From NCBI GenBank assembly GCA_021771915.1, contig JAETNY010000001.1:124001-188000 (forward strand): a stretch of 64,000 nucleotides of DNA, read 5' to 3'. Positions 19,127 to 28,316 of this stretch are shown here, in pieces. The notes beneath the pieces are model-generated. The model searched no databases, was not told where the DNA came from, and was given only the letters and a program-made list of their open reading frames with translations. Numbering within the stretch: position 1 is the first letter of the stretch; each line of letters starts with the position of its first letter. Made by a program: the position numbers and the translations under genes. Source of the stretch: Bacillota bacterium. GTDB lineage: Bacteria > Bacillota > Dehalobacteriia > UBA4068 > UBA4997.

Positions 19127-20422
19127 ATGAAATCGGTTTTATTCAGGGATATTCAATATTTAACGCCGGATTTTAAGGTTGCGCAGGGTTTTGTTGGTGT
19201 GCGCGGCCGGGATATCGTTTATCTGGGACAGACTGCGCCCGATGATGCGGCTGAATATGAAAGCCAGATTATGGGGCGTGGTAAGCTGCTGCTGCCGGGG
19301 CTGGTTAACACGCATACGCATTTGGCGATGACTCTGTTGCGCGGTTATGGGGAAAATTTGAGTTTGCAGGACTGGCTTTTTACCCGTATTTTCCCGTTTG
19401 AGGCCAAGCTGACCAGCGATGCTATTTATTGGGCAACGCAGTTGGCGTTGGCGGAATCTCTGCGTTTTGGAACTACCTCCTCCACGGATATGTATATGGA
19501 CGTGCAGGCTGTTTGTAGGGCGGCCGATGAGGCTGGCTGCAAGATTAATGCCGACTTGATGGCTCCAGTGGGCGGTGATGAGCAGTCTGAACGGCCGTTT
19601 GTCGGCGCGCTGGCGGCGCTTAAGCAATGGCATGGTTATGACGAGGGGCGTATTTTGATAGACAGCTATATTCATGCGGAATATACTACTTCTGAAGAAC
19701 GTTGTCGGTTTATGGCGGATATCGCCCGGCAGCATGATTTGAATATGAACCTGCATCTTTCGGAAACTCATTTGGAGCATGAGGAATGTAAGCAGCGGCA
19801 TAACGGCCAGTCGCCAACGGCTTATTTTGCCGGGTTGGGTGTTTTTGACCAGCCAACCACGGTAGCGCATGCGGTTTGGGTGGAGCCGGAGGATATTAAG
19901 CTGCTGGTGGCGCATGGTGTAACGGTGGCGCATAATCCGGTCAGCAATTTAAAGCTGGCCAGCGGTATCGCGCCGGTGCCGGCTATGCTGCAAGCCGGGG
20001 TTAATGTGGCGCTGGGGACGGACAGCGTGGCCAGTAATAATAACCTGAACCTTTGGGAGGAAATGAAGCTGATGGGTCTGCTGCACAAAACGGCGGCCAA
20101 AGACCCCACGGTAATTACGCCGGCCGAGGTTTTGGCGGCGGCTACCATAAACGGCGCGCGTGCACAGAGGCGCGACAACACCGGCGTTATTGAGGTTGGC
20201 AAGCGCGCTGATTTGCAGATGCTGAATATTGACCAACCGCATATGCAGCCCTGTCATGATTTGCTGAATAATCTGGTTTATGCAGCGCAGGGCAGTGATG
20301 TGGAGTTGACCATGGTGGACGGTCGGATTTTGTATCAATCCGGCGAATTTAGCAGCATTGATTATGAGCGCGTTGTGCATGAGGTTGAAAAGCACCGCCA
20401 GCAGATTTTGAAACAGCTATAA
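19127..20422 (+). CDS. mtaD: Amidohydrolase, MTA/SAH deaminase family
   Basis: LPGLVNTHTHLAMTLLRG, NLHLSET, VAHNPVSNLKLASGIAP, ALGTDSVASNNNLN. Confidence 0.88.
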   Translation: MKSVLFRDIQYLTPDFKVAQGFVGVRGRDIVYLGQTAPDDAAEYESQIMGRGKLLLPGLVNTHTHLAMTLLRGYGENLSLQDWLFTRIFPFEAKLTSDAIYWATQLALAESLRFGTTSSTDMYMDVQAVCRAADEAGCKINADLMAPVGGDEQSERPFVGALAALKQWHGYDEGRILIDSYIHAEYTTSEERCRFMADIARQHDLNMNLHLSETHLEHEECKQRHNGQSPTAYFAGLGVFDQPTTVAHAVWVEPEDIKLLVAHGVTVAHNPVSNLKLASGIAPVPAMLQAGVNVALGTDSVASNNNLNLWEEMKLMGLLHKTAAKDPTVITPAEVLAAATINGARAQRRDNTGVIEVGKRADLQMLNIDQPHMQPCHDLLNNLVYAAQGSDVELTMVDGRILYQSGEFSSIDYERVVHEVEKHRQQILKQL

Positions 20423-20430
20423 TACAATTA

Positions 20431-20462
20431 AACGCCAGTCGGCTGCAACCGGCTGGCGTTTC
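20431..20462. terminator. Bidirectional terminator between convergent genes
   Basis: AACGCCAGTCGG-CTGCAA-CCGGCTGGCGTT, T-rich on the minus side. Confidence 0.75.
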
Positions 20463-20476
20463 TGCTATTGAATATG

Positions 20477-20689
20477 TTATTTGGCTTTGGCTCTGCTGGC
20501 ATGATATTCTGGTATAGCCAGCGTTTCATATTGAATTTCTTCCAGTTCCTCCAAATCGTCCAGGCCATCTAAATCATCGTCGGCCAGCTGGCCGGCGATG
20601 CCGGTGGCTTCAGACGTTTCGGTGATGATAACTTCCGGCACGGCCAGATTATCGGTGCGGAAAGAAAGTTTTTTGCAATTTTTGCTCAT
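20477..20689 (-). CDS. Small acidic hypothetical protein (70 aa)
   Basis: Isolated ORF with D/E-rich core (DDDLDGLDDLEELEEIQYE) between a terminator and a gltS-like gene. Confidence 0.55.
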   Translation of the reverse strand: MSKNCKKLSFRTDNLAVPEVIITETSEATGIAGQLADDDLDGLDDLEELEEIQYETLAIPEYHASRAKAK

Positions 20690-20724
20690 TAAAGGTACGC
20701 CTCCATAAATTAATATGCTATATA

Positions 20725-21915
20725 TTATAAGAGATTGATAAACAGGGTGATAGTTATGGTGTTGATGAAATCCGCAAACATACTGCCGATAATCGGCACC
20801 AGAATATAAGCTTTAACCGAGGGGGAAAATTTATCGGTGATGGCCTGCATATTAGCCATGGCGTTGGGCGTGGCGCCCATGCCGAAACCGCAGGAGCCGG
20901 CCGCCAGCACAGCGGCGTCATAATCGCGCCCCATGATATTGTAGATGACAAAATAGGCGAAAAGACCCATAAATATTGTCTGTACCAGCAGCAGGATAAT
21001 CAGCGGCAAGGCCAGCTCCGCCAGCTGCCAAAGTTTTAGGGTAATCATGGCGATACCCAGGAACAGTGAAAGGCAGATGCCGCCGATATCGTTAATTTCA
21101 CCCATATAAATGGTGAATTTATTGCTGAATTCGCTGATATTACGCATGAAAGCAGCCACAATCATAGCGCCGATGTAAACCGGGAATGTCATGCCGGTTT
21201 TGGAAAGCTGCAAGGAAATTATTGTGCCAAGACCCATAGCGATGGCAATTTGATAAGCGGCCGGCGCATAGTTGCGCGAGGAACGGTGATGTTTCTTTTC
21301 ATCGGCTATCAATTCGCTGTCATCGGCCTGCACGGTGGTTTTTAGTAAATCATGTTTGATAATCAGCCGCCGCCCCAGAGGGCCGCCCATTAAGGAGCCG
21401 GCCAGCAGGCCAAAAGTGGCTGCCGCAGTGCAGAGGGTGGTGGCGCCAACCAGTCCCAAATCCTCCAAAACCGGGCCGAAAGCGCCGGCGGTGCCGTGGC
21501 CGCCTACCATGGGAATGGAGCCGGTACACAGACCAATGTAGGGGTCAACGCCAAGAATAGTGGTGACGCCCAGCGCCAGCCCGTTTTGGGCGGCAATCAG
21601 TATAATGACGCAGATTAGAAAGATTAACAGGCTGAGGCCGCCGCTTTTCAAAACCTTGAGATTGGCTTGAAAGCCGACGGAGGTGAAAAACATAACCATG
21701 CAGACGTTTTTAAGAGTTTCATCAAAGGATAACTCCAGCAGACCGGTTACATATAATATGCAGGAGGTTATGGCGAAAATAAGGCCGCCTACTACGGGCG
21801 CCGGGATACAGAAAGTTTCCAGCACCCGGATTTTTTTGCGTAGCCAGGCGCCGAGGTAAAGCACGCCTACTGCCGCGCCCAGCGTTTGATACATGTCTAA
21901 GGATAATTGCAGCAT
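20725..21915 (-). CDS. gltS: Sodium/glutamate symporter GltS-type (ESS family)
   Basis: Multi-TM; GSIPMVGGHGTAGAFGP, CGFGMGATPNAMANMQAIT signature. ATG 21915 after GGAGGT. Confidence 0.9.
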   Translation of the reverse strand: MLQLSLDMYQTLGAAVGVLYLGAWLRKKIRVLETFCIPAPVVGGLIFAITSCILYVTGLLELSFDETLKNVCMVMFFTSVGFQANLKVLKSGGLSLLIFLICVIILIAAQNGLALGVTTILGVDPYIGLCTGSIPMVGGHGTAGAFGPVLEDLGLVGATTLCTAAATFGLLAGSLMGGPLGRRLIIKHDLLKTTVQADDSELIADEKKHHRSSRNYAPAAYQIAIAMGLGTIISLQLSKTGMTFPVYIGAMIVAAFMRNISEFSNKFTIYMGEINDIGGICLSLFLGIAMITLKLWQLAELALPLIILLLVQTIFMGLFAYFVIYNIMGRDYDAAVLAAGSCGFGMGATPNAMANMQAITDKFSPSVKAYILVPIIGSMFADFINTITITLFINLL

Positions 21916-21925
21916 GATAACCTCC

Positions 21926-22933
21926 TTATTGGCCGTCCTGGCTGGCGGAAACGGCAGATATAGCGCCTTTGCCGCCAACCTCTACTTTATAGCCCTGTTC
22001 GGCATAATAAACGGCCGCGCCGGGGTGGAAAGAAATCGGCAGATTGCTGGTGGCTGTGGTTAAATCCGGCAATGTATCAAAATTGGTAGCATACTGCATG
22101 GCGGCGGCGTTGGTAAATAATATTTCTGTAATCTGTTGAACAGTATCCGCGTCCAGCGTGTCACTGGCCAGCAACACCGCTTTAACACCAATTGTTTGGG
22201 CGGCCTCGGTTTGTCTCGGATAGGTGTCGGCCGGGATAACACATTCTGTGTAGCAGTCATACAGGCTCAACAGCTGGCCGATAGTACGCTCGTCAAGTGA
22301 AAGCAGACGTATATCCTGGGTTTTGGCCAACTCGGTTACTGCGGTGGTGGGGGCGCTGGCGGTGCAGAAAAAAGCGTCAATTTCACCGTTTTCCATGGCC
22401 GCCGCAGAATCAGCAAAGGACAGGCGTTTGACCTCGCCCAGCATATCGAACGTCAGGCCGTTGCTTAAGAGCAGCTGCTCGGCGTTGCGCGTTACGCCGG
22501 AGTCTTCTTCGCCAACGGAAACACGTTTACCGGCCAAATCAGCTATGCTGTTGATATCTGAGTTGCCTGTAACAATAATTTGGCAGGCTTCGGTGTAAAG
22601 TCCGGCTATGGCGCTGTATCCGCTAAGCGCGCCGGACGCGAAATCACCAGCGCCCTGGCTGGCGTCTTGCAGGGTGTCGCTTTGGGCGATAGCCAGCTGC
22701 AAAAAACCTTGTTGCAGAAGTCGCAGGTTGGCGGCGGAGCCGGCGGTGGCTTTAACGTCTATTGCCATGTCGGTCTGGTTTTCCAGCAATTGAGCCAGCA
22801 CATTGCCATAAGCGTAATAGTTGCCGCCGGTGCCGGCTGTGCCAAAGCGCAACTCACTTTGTGCGGCGTTGCAGGCGCTCAAAGCGGCCAACAGACAAAG
22901 CGCCAGCAGCAGGGTAAGAAATTTTTTCGGCAT
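21926..22933 (-). CDS. TAXI family TRAP-type solute-binding lipoprotein
   Basis: Lipobox LSAC; LRFGTAGTGGNYYAYGNVLAQLL; VSVGEEDSGVTRNAEQLL. ATG 22933 after GGAGGAT. Confidence 0.88.
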   Translation of the reverse strand: MPKKFLTLLLALCLLAALSACNAAQSELRFGTAGTGGNYYAYGNVLAQLLENQTDMAIDVKATAGSAANLRLLQQGFLQLAIAQSDTLQDASQGAGDFASGALSGYSAIAGLYTEACQIIVTGNSDINSIADLAGKRVSVGEEDSGVTRNAEQLLLSNGLTFDMLGEVKRLSFADSAAAMENGEIDAFFCTASAPTTAVTELAKTQDIRLLSLDERTIGQLLSLYDCYTECVIPADTYPRQTEAAQTIGVKAVLLASDTLDADTVQQITEILFTNAAAMQYATNFDTLPDLTTATSNLPISFHPGAAVYYAEQGYKVEVGGKGAISAVSASQDGQ

Positions 22934-23044
22934 TTGGGTTATCCTCCTTTTTGACAAGATTTTTATGTGTAAATTATAAATGAAAGGCAGGTATGTTGTC
23001 AATCTAAAAATATGCATATTAAACTGAACAGTCTTTTTAAAATA

Positions 23045-23073
23045 TTGTAAAATGGCTGTCCCTATGGTATAAT
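23045..23073 (+). promoter_or_regulatory. Promoter upstream of rtcB
   Basis: TTGTAA - 17 nt - TATAAT. Confidence 0.6.
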
Positions 23074-23122
23074 AGATTTTAATGTGTATATGTTTGTATT
23101 ACCGCTCAAAGGGGGTATTGAA

Positions 23123-24313
23123 ATGTTTGAAGTTAAGGGCAGGTTTAATACGGCTAAAATATTTACAGATGTAGTTGATGACGTTTCGGTTGGTCAGGTA
23201 ATTGAATTGTGCAATCAGGAATTTTGCCGTGACAGCCAAATTCGGCTGATGCCGGATATTCATGCCGGCGCAGGCTGCACGGTTGGTACAACGATGACTA
23301 TTAAGGATAAGGTTGTGCCTAATCTGGTTGGTGTAGATATTGGCTGCGGCATGGAAACGGTACAGCTTCAGGAAAAAGATTTGGATTTGACCAGGCTGGA
23401 TAAGCTGATTTATGCTAAAATTCCCTCCGGATTTGCTATTCGGCAGCGTGCTCATAAATATAATAAACGTATTGATTTAAGTAAACTGAAATGTGCGGCG
23501 CATACGGATTTAAACCGTGCGCAACTTAGTTTGGGCACGCTGGGCGGCGGTAATCATTTTATCGAGGCTAATCGAGATGATGAAGGCCGCGTTTATCTGG
23601 TTGTTCATTCTGGCAGCCGCCATTTGGGTCTGGAGGTGGCTAATTATTATCAAAATGCCGGTTATAAGGCGTTGCGTGCCTTTAATGCTAATAAATTGAT
23701 TGCGGAATTAAAAGCGGCCGGCCGGCAGCAGGAGATTGAAAATCAGCTTAAGGTGCAGGGTCTGGCTAATAAAATACCCAAAGCGCTGGCCTATGTGGAG
23801 GGTGATTTGTTTACTGATTATCTGCATGATATGCGGCTGGTGCAGCAGTTTGCGGCGCTGAACCGGCAGGCCATGCTGGACGAGATTATCAGCGGTTTGG
23901 GGCTGCATGTGGTGGAGCAGTTTACTACTACACATAATTATATTGATACCGATGCGATGATTTTGCGTAAAGGCTCAGTTTCTGCTCAGGCCGGTGAAAT
24001 TTTGCTTATTCCGATTAATATGCGTGATGGCAGTTTAATCTGCCGGGGACTTGGCAATGCGGATTGGAATTATTCCGCACCGCATGGCGCCGGCCGCCTG
24101 ATGAGCCGGTCCGCGGCCAAACAGGCGTTTGATGTGGCGGAATTTCAGGCGCAGATGAGCGGTATTTATACAACCTCGGTCGGCCAGTCTACACTGGACG
24201 AATGTCCCATGGCATATAAGAGTATGGACTCGATTGTGGAAAATATAGCGCCTACGGCAGAAATAATTAAGGTAATTAAACCAATTTACAATTTTAAGGC
24301 TGGGGGTGAATAA
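23123..24313 (+). CDS. rtcB: RNA ligase RtcB family protein
   Basis: MPDIHAGAGCTVGTTM, GVDIGCGMET, LGGGNHFIE, VHSGSRHLG, APHGAGRLMSR. Confidence 0.94.
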   Translation: MFEVKGRFNTAKIFTDVVDDVSVGQVIELCNQEFCRDSQIRLMPDIHAGAGCTVGTTMTIKDKVVPNLVGVDIGCGMETVQLQEKDLDLTRLDKLIYAKIPSGFAIRQRAHKYNKRIDLSKLKCAAHTDLNRAQLSLGTLGGGNHFIEANRDDEGRVYLVVHSGSRHLGLEVANYYQNAGYKALRAFNANKLIAELKAAGRQQEIENQLKVQGLANKIPKALAYVEGDLFTDYLHDMRLVQQFAALNRQAMLDEIISGLGLHVVEQFTTTHNYIDTDAMILRKGSVSAQAGEILLIPINMRDGSLICRGLGNADWNYSAPHGAGRLMSRSAAKQAFDVAEFQAQMSGIYTTSVGQSTLDECPMAYKSMDSIVENIAPTAEIIKVIKPIYNFKAGGE

Positions 24314-24610
24314 TCAACATTCCCACTGATATTGCTTCAGGTTTACGCGGCCGGTGCTTTGTATTTCCACGCCCTCGGCCTGCAAAAGTGCGCTCTGTTC
24401 CGGCCAGCCGGGGGTTAGCCGTCCGGCGTGATTAACCACTCGATGACAGGGATAATCACCATAATATTGCGCCATGCTGAGAACCTTGCCCACCAGCCTG
24501 GCGTTTTTTTCGCGCCCAATCAGCCTGGCAATCTGACCATAGGTGGCGACGCAGCCGGCCGGGATTTCTGCCACTACTGATAAAATTTCATAAATTAAAT
24601 CTTCATTCAT
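24314..24610 (-). CDS. Short MGMT-family protein
   Basis: GCVATYGQIARLIG, YPCHRVVNHAGRL; 98 aa, no N-terminal domain. Confidence 0.88.
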   Translation of the reverse strand: MNEDLIYEILSVVAEIPAGCVATYGQIARLIGREKNARLVGKVLSMAQYYGDYPCHRVVNHAGRLTPGWPEQSALLQAEGVEIQSTGRVNLKQYQWEC

Positions 24611-25110
24611 TATAGACAGGCTCCTTCCAACGCCAATAACTGCCGCTTTTTTTCAAGGCCGCCGGCGTAACCGGTAAGGCCGCCTTTGACGCCGATAACC
24701 CGATGGCAGGGAATGATGATTGAAATGGGATTGTGCGCTACGGCGCTGCCCACCGCCTGCGCTGACATGCTGGACAGCCCCTTTTTTCGGGCAATCTCGG
24801 CAGCAATCTGGCCGTAAGTTGTGGTTTGGCCAAAGGGAATTTGTTGCAGAATTTGCCAGACTGCCCGACGGAAAGCGCTGTCTGTCAGTATTTGCAGCGG
24901 TGGTGTAAAGTTTGGGGCCAGCCCGTTAAAATAAATATCCAGCCATTTTGTTGTCTGGACAAATATGGGCAAATTCTGCACGGTATATTCTGCGGCCAGG
25001 GTGGAACCGAAATATTTTTGGCCGTCAAACCAGAGGCCAGTCAGGGCGTTGCCGTTGCTGGCCAGAGTTATTTTGCCCAGCGGTGAATGATAATCTTGGG
25101 TATAGGTCAT
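24610..25110 (-). CDS. ogt: Methylated-DNA--[protein]-cysteine S-methyltransferase
   Basis: IPFGQTTTYGQIAAEI, NPISIIIPCHRVIG; stop/start overlap (TAATG) with the downstream paralogue. Confidence 0.94.
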   Translation of the reverse strand: MTYTQDYHSPLGKITLASNGNALTGLWFDGQKYFGSTLAAEYTVQNLPIFVQTTKWLDIYFNGLAPNFTPPLQILTDSAFRRAVWQILQQIPFGQTTTYGQIAAEIARKKGLSSMSAQAVGSAVAHNPISIIIPCHRVIGVKGGLTGYAGGLEKKRQLLALEGACL

Positions 25111-25113
25111 TGA

Positions 25114-26286
25114 TTAGGCCTCCAGCTTCATTTGTGGTTCCGGTTCCGGTAGAAAGAAAGAGATTGCAAGCGGCAAAACTGCTAAAGCGCAGAGCAGCCA
25201 AAATATGTTATCCAGTCCATAGATATCGCCGATTTTGCCTAGCAGCGGCGAAACAATGCCGCCGATGCTGACCGCCAGCCCCAGCGTTACACCGGAGGCA
25301 AAGCCGGTATGTTGGGGCAGGTAAAGCTGGCCTAACAGCACCATGGGGCTGTAACAAAGGCCAATGCCAACGCCCAGCGGCAGCAGCAGAAGCAAAAGAA
25401 AGGCCAGATTGTGGCTGAGGGCAAAAAGGGCGATAGCCGGCAGATAAATGGCAAAGGAAAGGCGCAGAATTTTGCGGTGACCGTATTTATCCGCCAGCTT
25501 GCCGCCAAACAGTGCGCTGAAAGCGGTTACGGCATAGTAGCAGCTTAAAAAAGTGTTGCCCAGCGGTTTGGGAATCGCAAAAGTTTCAACCAGATACAGC
25601 ACCAAAAAAGTATTAATGCCGTTATACATGATAGAACGGGAAACGATGAGCAGACTGAGCCGGCCGAATGCGCTCCAGTTTTCCGGCTGCTGACTGACGG
25701 CGGCCGCCTGAACCTGGGCGGTCGCGGTTTCTGTATCATTGCGGAAAGTCAGCGTGGCAATCAGGCCAAAAAGCAGAGGTGGCAGCAGAAATATCAGTGT
25801 GCCGCGCAGTCCAAAGGCGGTGATAGCGGCGCTGGCCAGAATTGGCCCAACGGTAAAACCAAGATTACCGCCAAAGGAGAACAGCCCCATTTTAGCGCCT
25901 TTGCTTTGGGGGTCAGAATATTTGTTGACCAGCTGCGCCGCTTGGGGGTGGAACATGGCAATGCCGACACCGCTAATCATCACGGCGGCGCAAAGGCCAT
26001 AGAAATTATCAAGCAGACCGGTCAGCGACATGCCGCCGCCGGCCAGCATAATGCCGATAACCATATAATACGGCCGGCCGTGTTTATCGGCAATGCAGCC
26101 AAAAACCGGCTGAATGATAGAGCCGACAATGTTGGAGGCCATTACCAGCGCGGCCGCTGTGGCATAATTATAGTTGTGCGCCGCCACTAAAAAGGGCAAA
26201 ACGGCGGAAAGCGTCCCCTGGTTGATATCGGAGCATAGATGCCCCAGCGCCAGAACGTAATGAGTGTGTTTTCGTAAAAAATTCAT
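25114..26286 (-). CDS. MFS transporter, fosmidomycin-resistance-like
   Basis: 12-TM MFS; HLCSDINQGTLSAVLPFL, FGCIADKHGRPYYMVIG. Confidence 0.82.
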   Translation of the reverse strand: MNFLRKHTHYVLALGHLCSDINQGTLSAVLPFLVAAHNYNYATAAALVMASNIVGSIIQPVFGCIADKHGRPYYMVIGIMLAGGGMSLTGLLDNFYGLCAAVMISGVGIAMFHPQAAQLVNKYSDPQSKGAKMGLFSFGGNLGFTVGPILASAAITAFGLRGTLIFLLPPLLFGLIATLTFRNDTETATAQVQAAAVSQQPENWSAFGRLSLLIVSRSIMYNGINTFLVLYLVETFAIPKPLGNTFLSCYYAVTAFSALFGGKLADKYGHRKILRLSFAIYLPAIALFALSHNLAFLLLLLLPLGVGIGLCYSPMVLLGQLYLPQHTGFASGVTLGLAVSIGGIVSPLLGKIGDIYGLDNIFWLLCALAVLPLAISFFLPEPEPQMKLEA

Positions 26287-26304
26287 ATATTACCTTGTTA
26301 AATT

Positions 26305-27180
26305 TTAATCGCGCTGTCCGGCGGCATATTCGTTCATGTAAATATCAATAACCTCTCTGGCCGGCTGAATTAAGGCGTTTTCATACTGGCAGCGCCATTG
26401 CACACTCTGGCTGAACTGGCCGTTTACAATTGCGTCAATCGTATCGCCGGATTTTATCGGGTTATCATTAGCCAGAATATAAGAAGCAATGCAGTAAGCA
26501 TGATTGACCACCTGATTGGGATTCATGCCGCGGAAATGATACTGCAAATCCGGCAAAAACAGGGTGCTCATGCCCAAGGTATCTACCAGCATGTCCTCAC
26601 TGCCCTGAATGGTGAAAAAGCGAGCATTAACGGCGAATTTGATAAAACGGTCAATACCGTTAATCTGCTGGCTGCGAATATCATCGGCCAAAAACATTTT
26701 GCCGGAGTTGAAGAAATAAACAGCCAGACAATCAGGGAACATATCCAGCAGCGCCATTAAAAAATCCATATCCAAATTAGCGCGCTCCTGCGGCTCAAGA
26801 ACAGCCGCCATCATATCCGTAGCAATTATCTGATACTGACAATCGTTCAAAATTGTATCTCGTTCCTGCTGGCAGTCCCACATCTGGCTGCGTGTAAAAT
26901 CGTCAACAGTGTTGCCGCTAAAAGGCTGACCGCTGGTAATCATCAGCTGAGGCGGCAGGTCGGCGTCTTTAAAATGAGCGGTGTATTGCAGGGCGCTGAA
27001 GCCGGCTCCTTTGGCGTCATGCCAGAAACATTCAACCTCTCCCACGTGTTTGCGCAGGCTGTTCAGCATGGTTTCCTGGTCTGGCTGCGGTGTTGGCTGC
27101 TTAAAAAGCAGTTTAATGACAAAAACGGCGCCGGGCATATCCTTTTGGCTTAAATCCTGGGTAAAATTTCGTTGAGGCAT
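26305..27180 (-). CDS. Conserved hypothetical protein, possibly DUF4261-like
   Basis: 291-aa ORF with good coding character; family call is from memory only. Confidence 0.6.
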   Translation of the reverse strand: MPQRNFTQDLSQKDMPGAVFVIKLLFKQPTPQPDQETMLNSLRKHVGEVECFWHDAKGAGFSALQYTAHFKDADLPPQLMITSGQPFSGNTVDDFTRSQMWDCQQERDTILNDCQYQIIATDMMAAVLEPQERANLDMDFLMALLDMFPDCLAVYFFNSGKMFLADDIRSQQINGIDRFIKFAVNARFFTIQGSEDMLVDTLGMSTLFLPDLQYHFRGMNPNQVVNHAYCIASYILANDNPIKSGDTIDAIVNGQFSQSVQWRCQYENALIQPAREVIDIYMNEYAAGQRD

Positions 27181-27336
27181 GTTTGGTCACTCCTTGCTAT
27201 ATTGAAAGTTAATTAATTATAGCATAATTTTGACAAATATCAAATGCCTGTCTGGTGTTTTATTATTGAAATTGTTGATTTGATGTGTTAAAATTGTAAT
27301 TAAAGTTAAAAATGTATTGTAAAGGAGCCAAAAATT

Positions 27337-28185
27337 ATGGCAGTTAATGTGGTGATTAAAGGCCCGGATAATCAGGAGTTGAGCCTGGCGGATTTGCTGC
27401 TGCCCGGGGTGCGTTATGGTATTCTGGACGATGCTTTTCGGCTGGAGGAGGACAAACTGGGCGATTTTATAATAGTTTTTGATGCGCAGAATATTTGCCG
27501 GGGTTTTGAACTTTCCTGTCAGGGTAATGAGGCGGCGCTGCGGCTGCCTTTGCCCAGCGGCTGGCAGGATATTCATTTTTTCTATAATTATGTAAAAAAG
27601 CTGTGTCAAATGCTGCAAACCATGATTTTTGTGTGTGATGACGAGGAAGTGCCGCTGACACGTCTGGAGGCCTGTATCCAGAGGGATATTAAAACCAGTG
27701 AGCGCGTGCTGCACCAAATGCTGACGGACATTGTCAGCGGTAAATATGCACATCTAAATATCTGTGGCGTGATGAACCCAGTGGTGCTGGACGAAAACAT
27801 TCTGCAGCAGATTGGTGGCGATACCAAAAAGCTGGATAAATTTATGCATGGGCTGCAATCCCAGTATTTATATTATGCCCGGGCTGGTGTGTATCAGAAA
27901 AAAGACGGCACGCTGTTTGGTATATATACGCTGACGGCTGATGTGGTTACGGTTTTGCCTTATGAAGCCAAATTGCCGGATTTGTCTGGTTATGGCCGGG
28001 ATTTACAGATTGACGAGTGGTATGCCGGGCTGGTTTTCGATGATAAATTTGCCGGCACAGTGCCTTATCAGGCTTTGCTGGATAATGTCAGCACGGCGCG
28101 TGTTTATGATGCGGAGCATTTTATTATCAGTCAGACCAAAAGACAGCTGCAAAAGCTGTTGCTGCGCGCGCGGCAGGAGCCTTGA
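27337..28185 (+). CDS. Conserved hypothetical protein, possibly DUF4299-like
   Basis: 282-aa ORF with AAAGGAG SD; family call tentative. Confidence 0.6.
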   Translation: MAVNVVIKGPDNQELSLADLLLPGVRYGILDDAFRLEEDKLGDFIIVFDAQNICRGFELSCQGNEAALRLPLPSGWQDIHFFYNYVKKLCQMLQTMIFVCDDEEVPLTRLEACIQRDIKTSERVLHQMLTDIVSGKYAHLNICGVMNPVVLDENILQQIGGDTKKLDKFMHGLQSQYLYYARAGVYQKKDGTLFGIYTLTADVVTVLPYEAKLPDLSGYGRDLQIDEWYAGLVFDDKFAGTVPYQALLDNVSTARVYDAEHFIISQTKRQLQKLLLRARQEP

Positions 28186-28193
28186 GAAAAGGC

Positions 28194-28222
28194 TTGCTAT
28201 TTGCCGGCCAATGATGTATAAT
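28194..28222 (+). promoter_or_regulatory. Promoter upstream of the SdpI-like gene
   Basis: TTGCTA - 17 nt - TATAAT. Confidence 0.6.
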
Positions 28223-28316
28223 ATATTGTCACCGGCGAGCGAAGTCCGTTCATCTTGACCGTTGACGAGGGTGGTTGACTCTGCTATTCTGTACAAGGTA
28301 GCATTATGATTGAAAG

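Noticed and set aside
27217-27753. 178-aa minus-strand ORF overlapping the 27337 gene
   Set aside because: Composition is spurious-like (His/Gln/Asn-rich) and it overlaps a better-supported ORF with SD.
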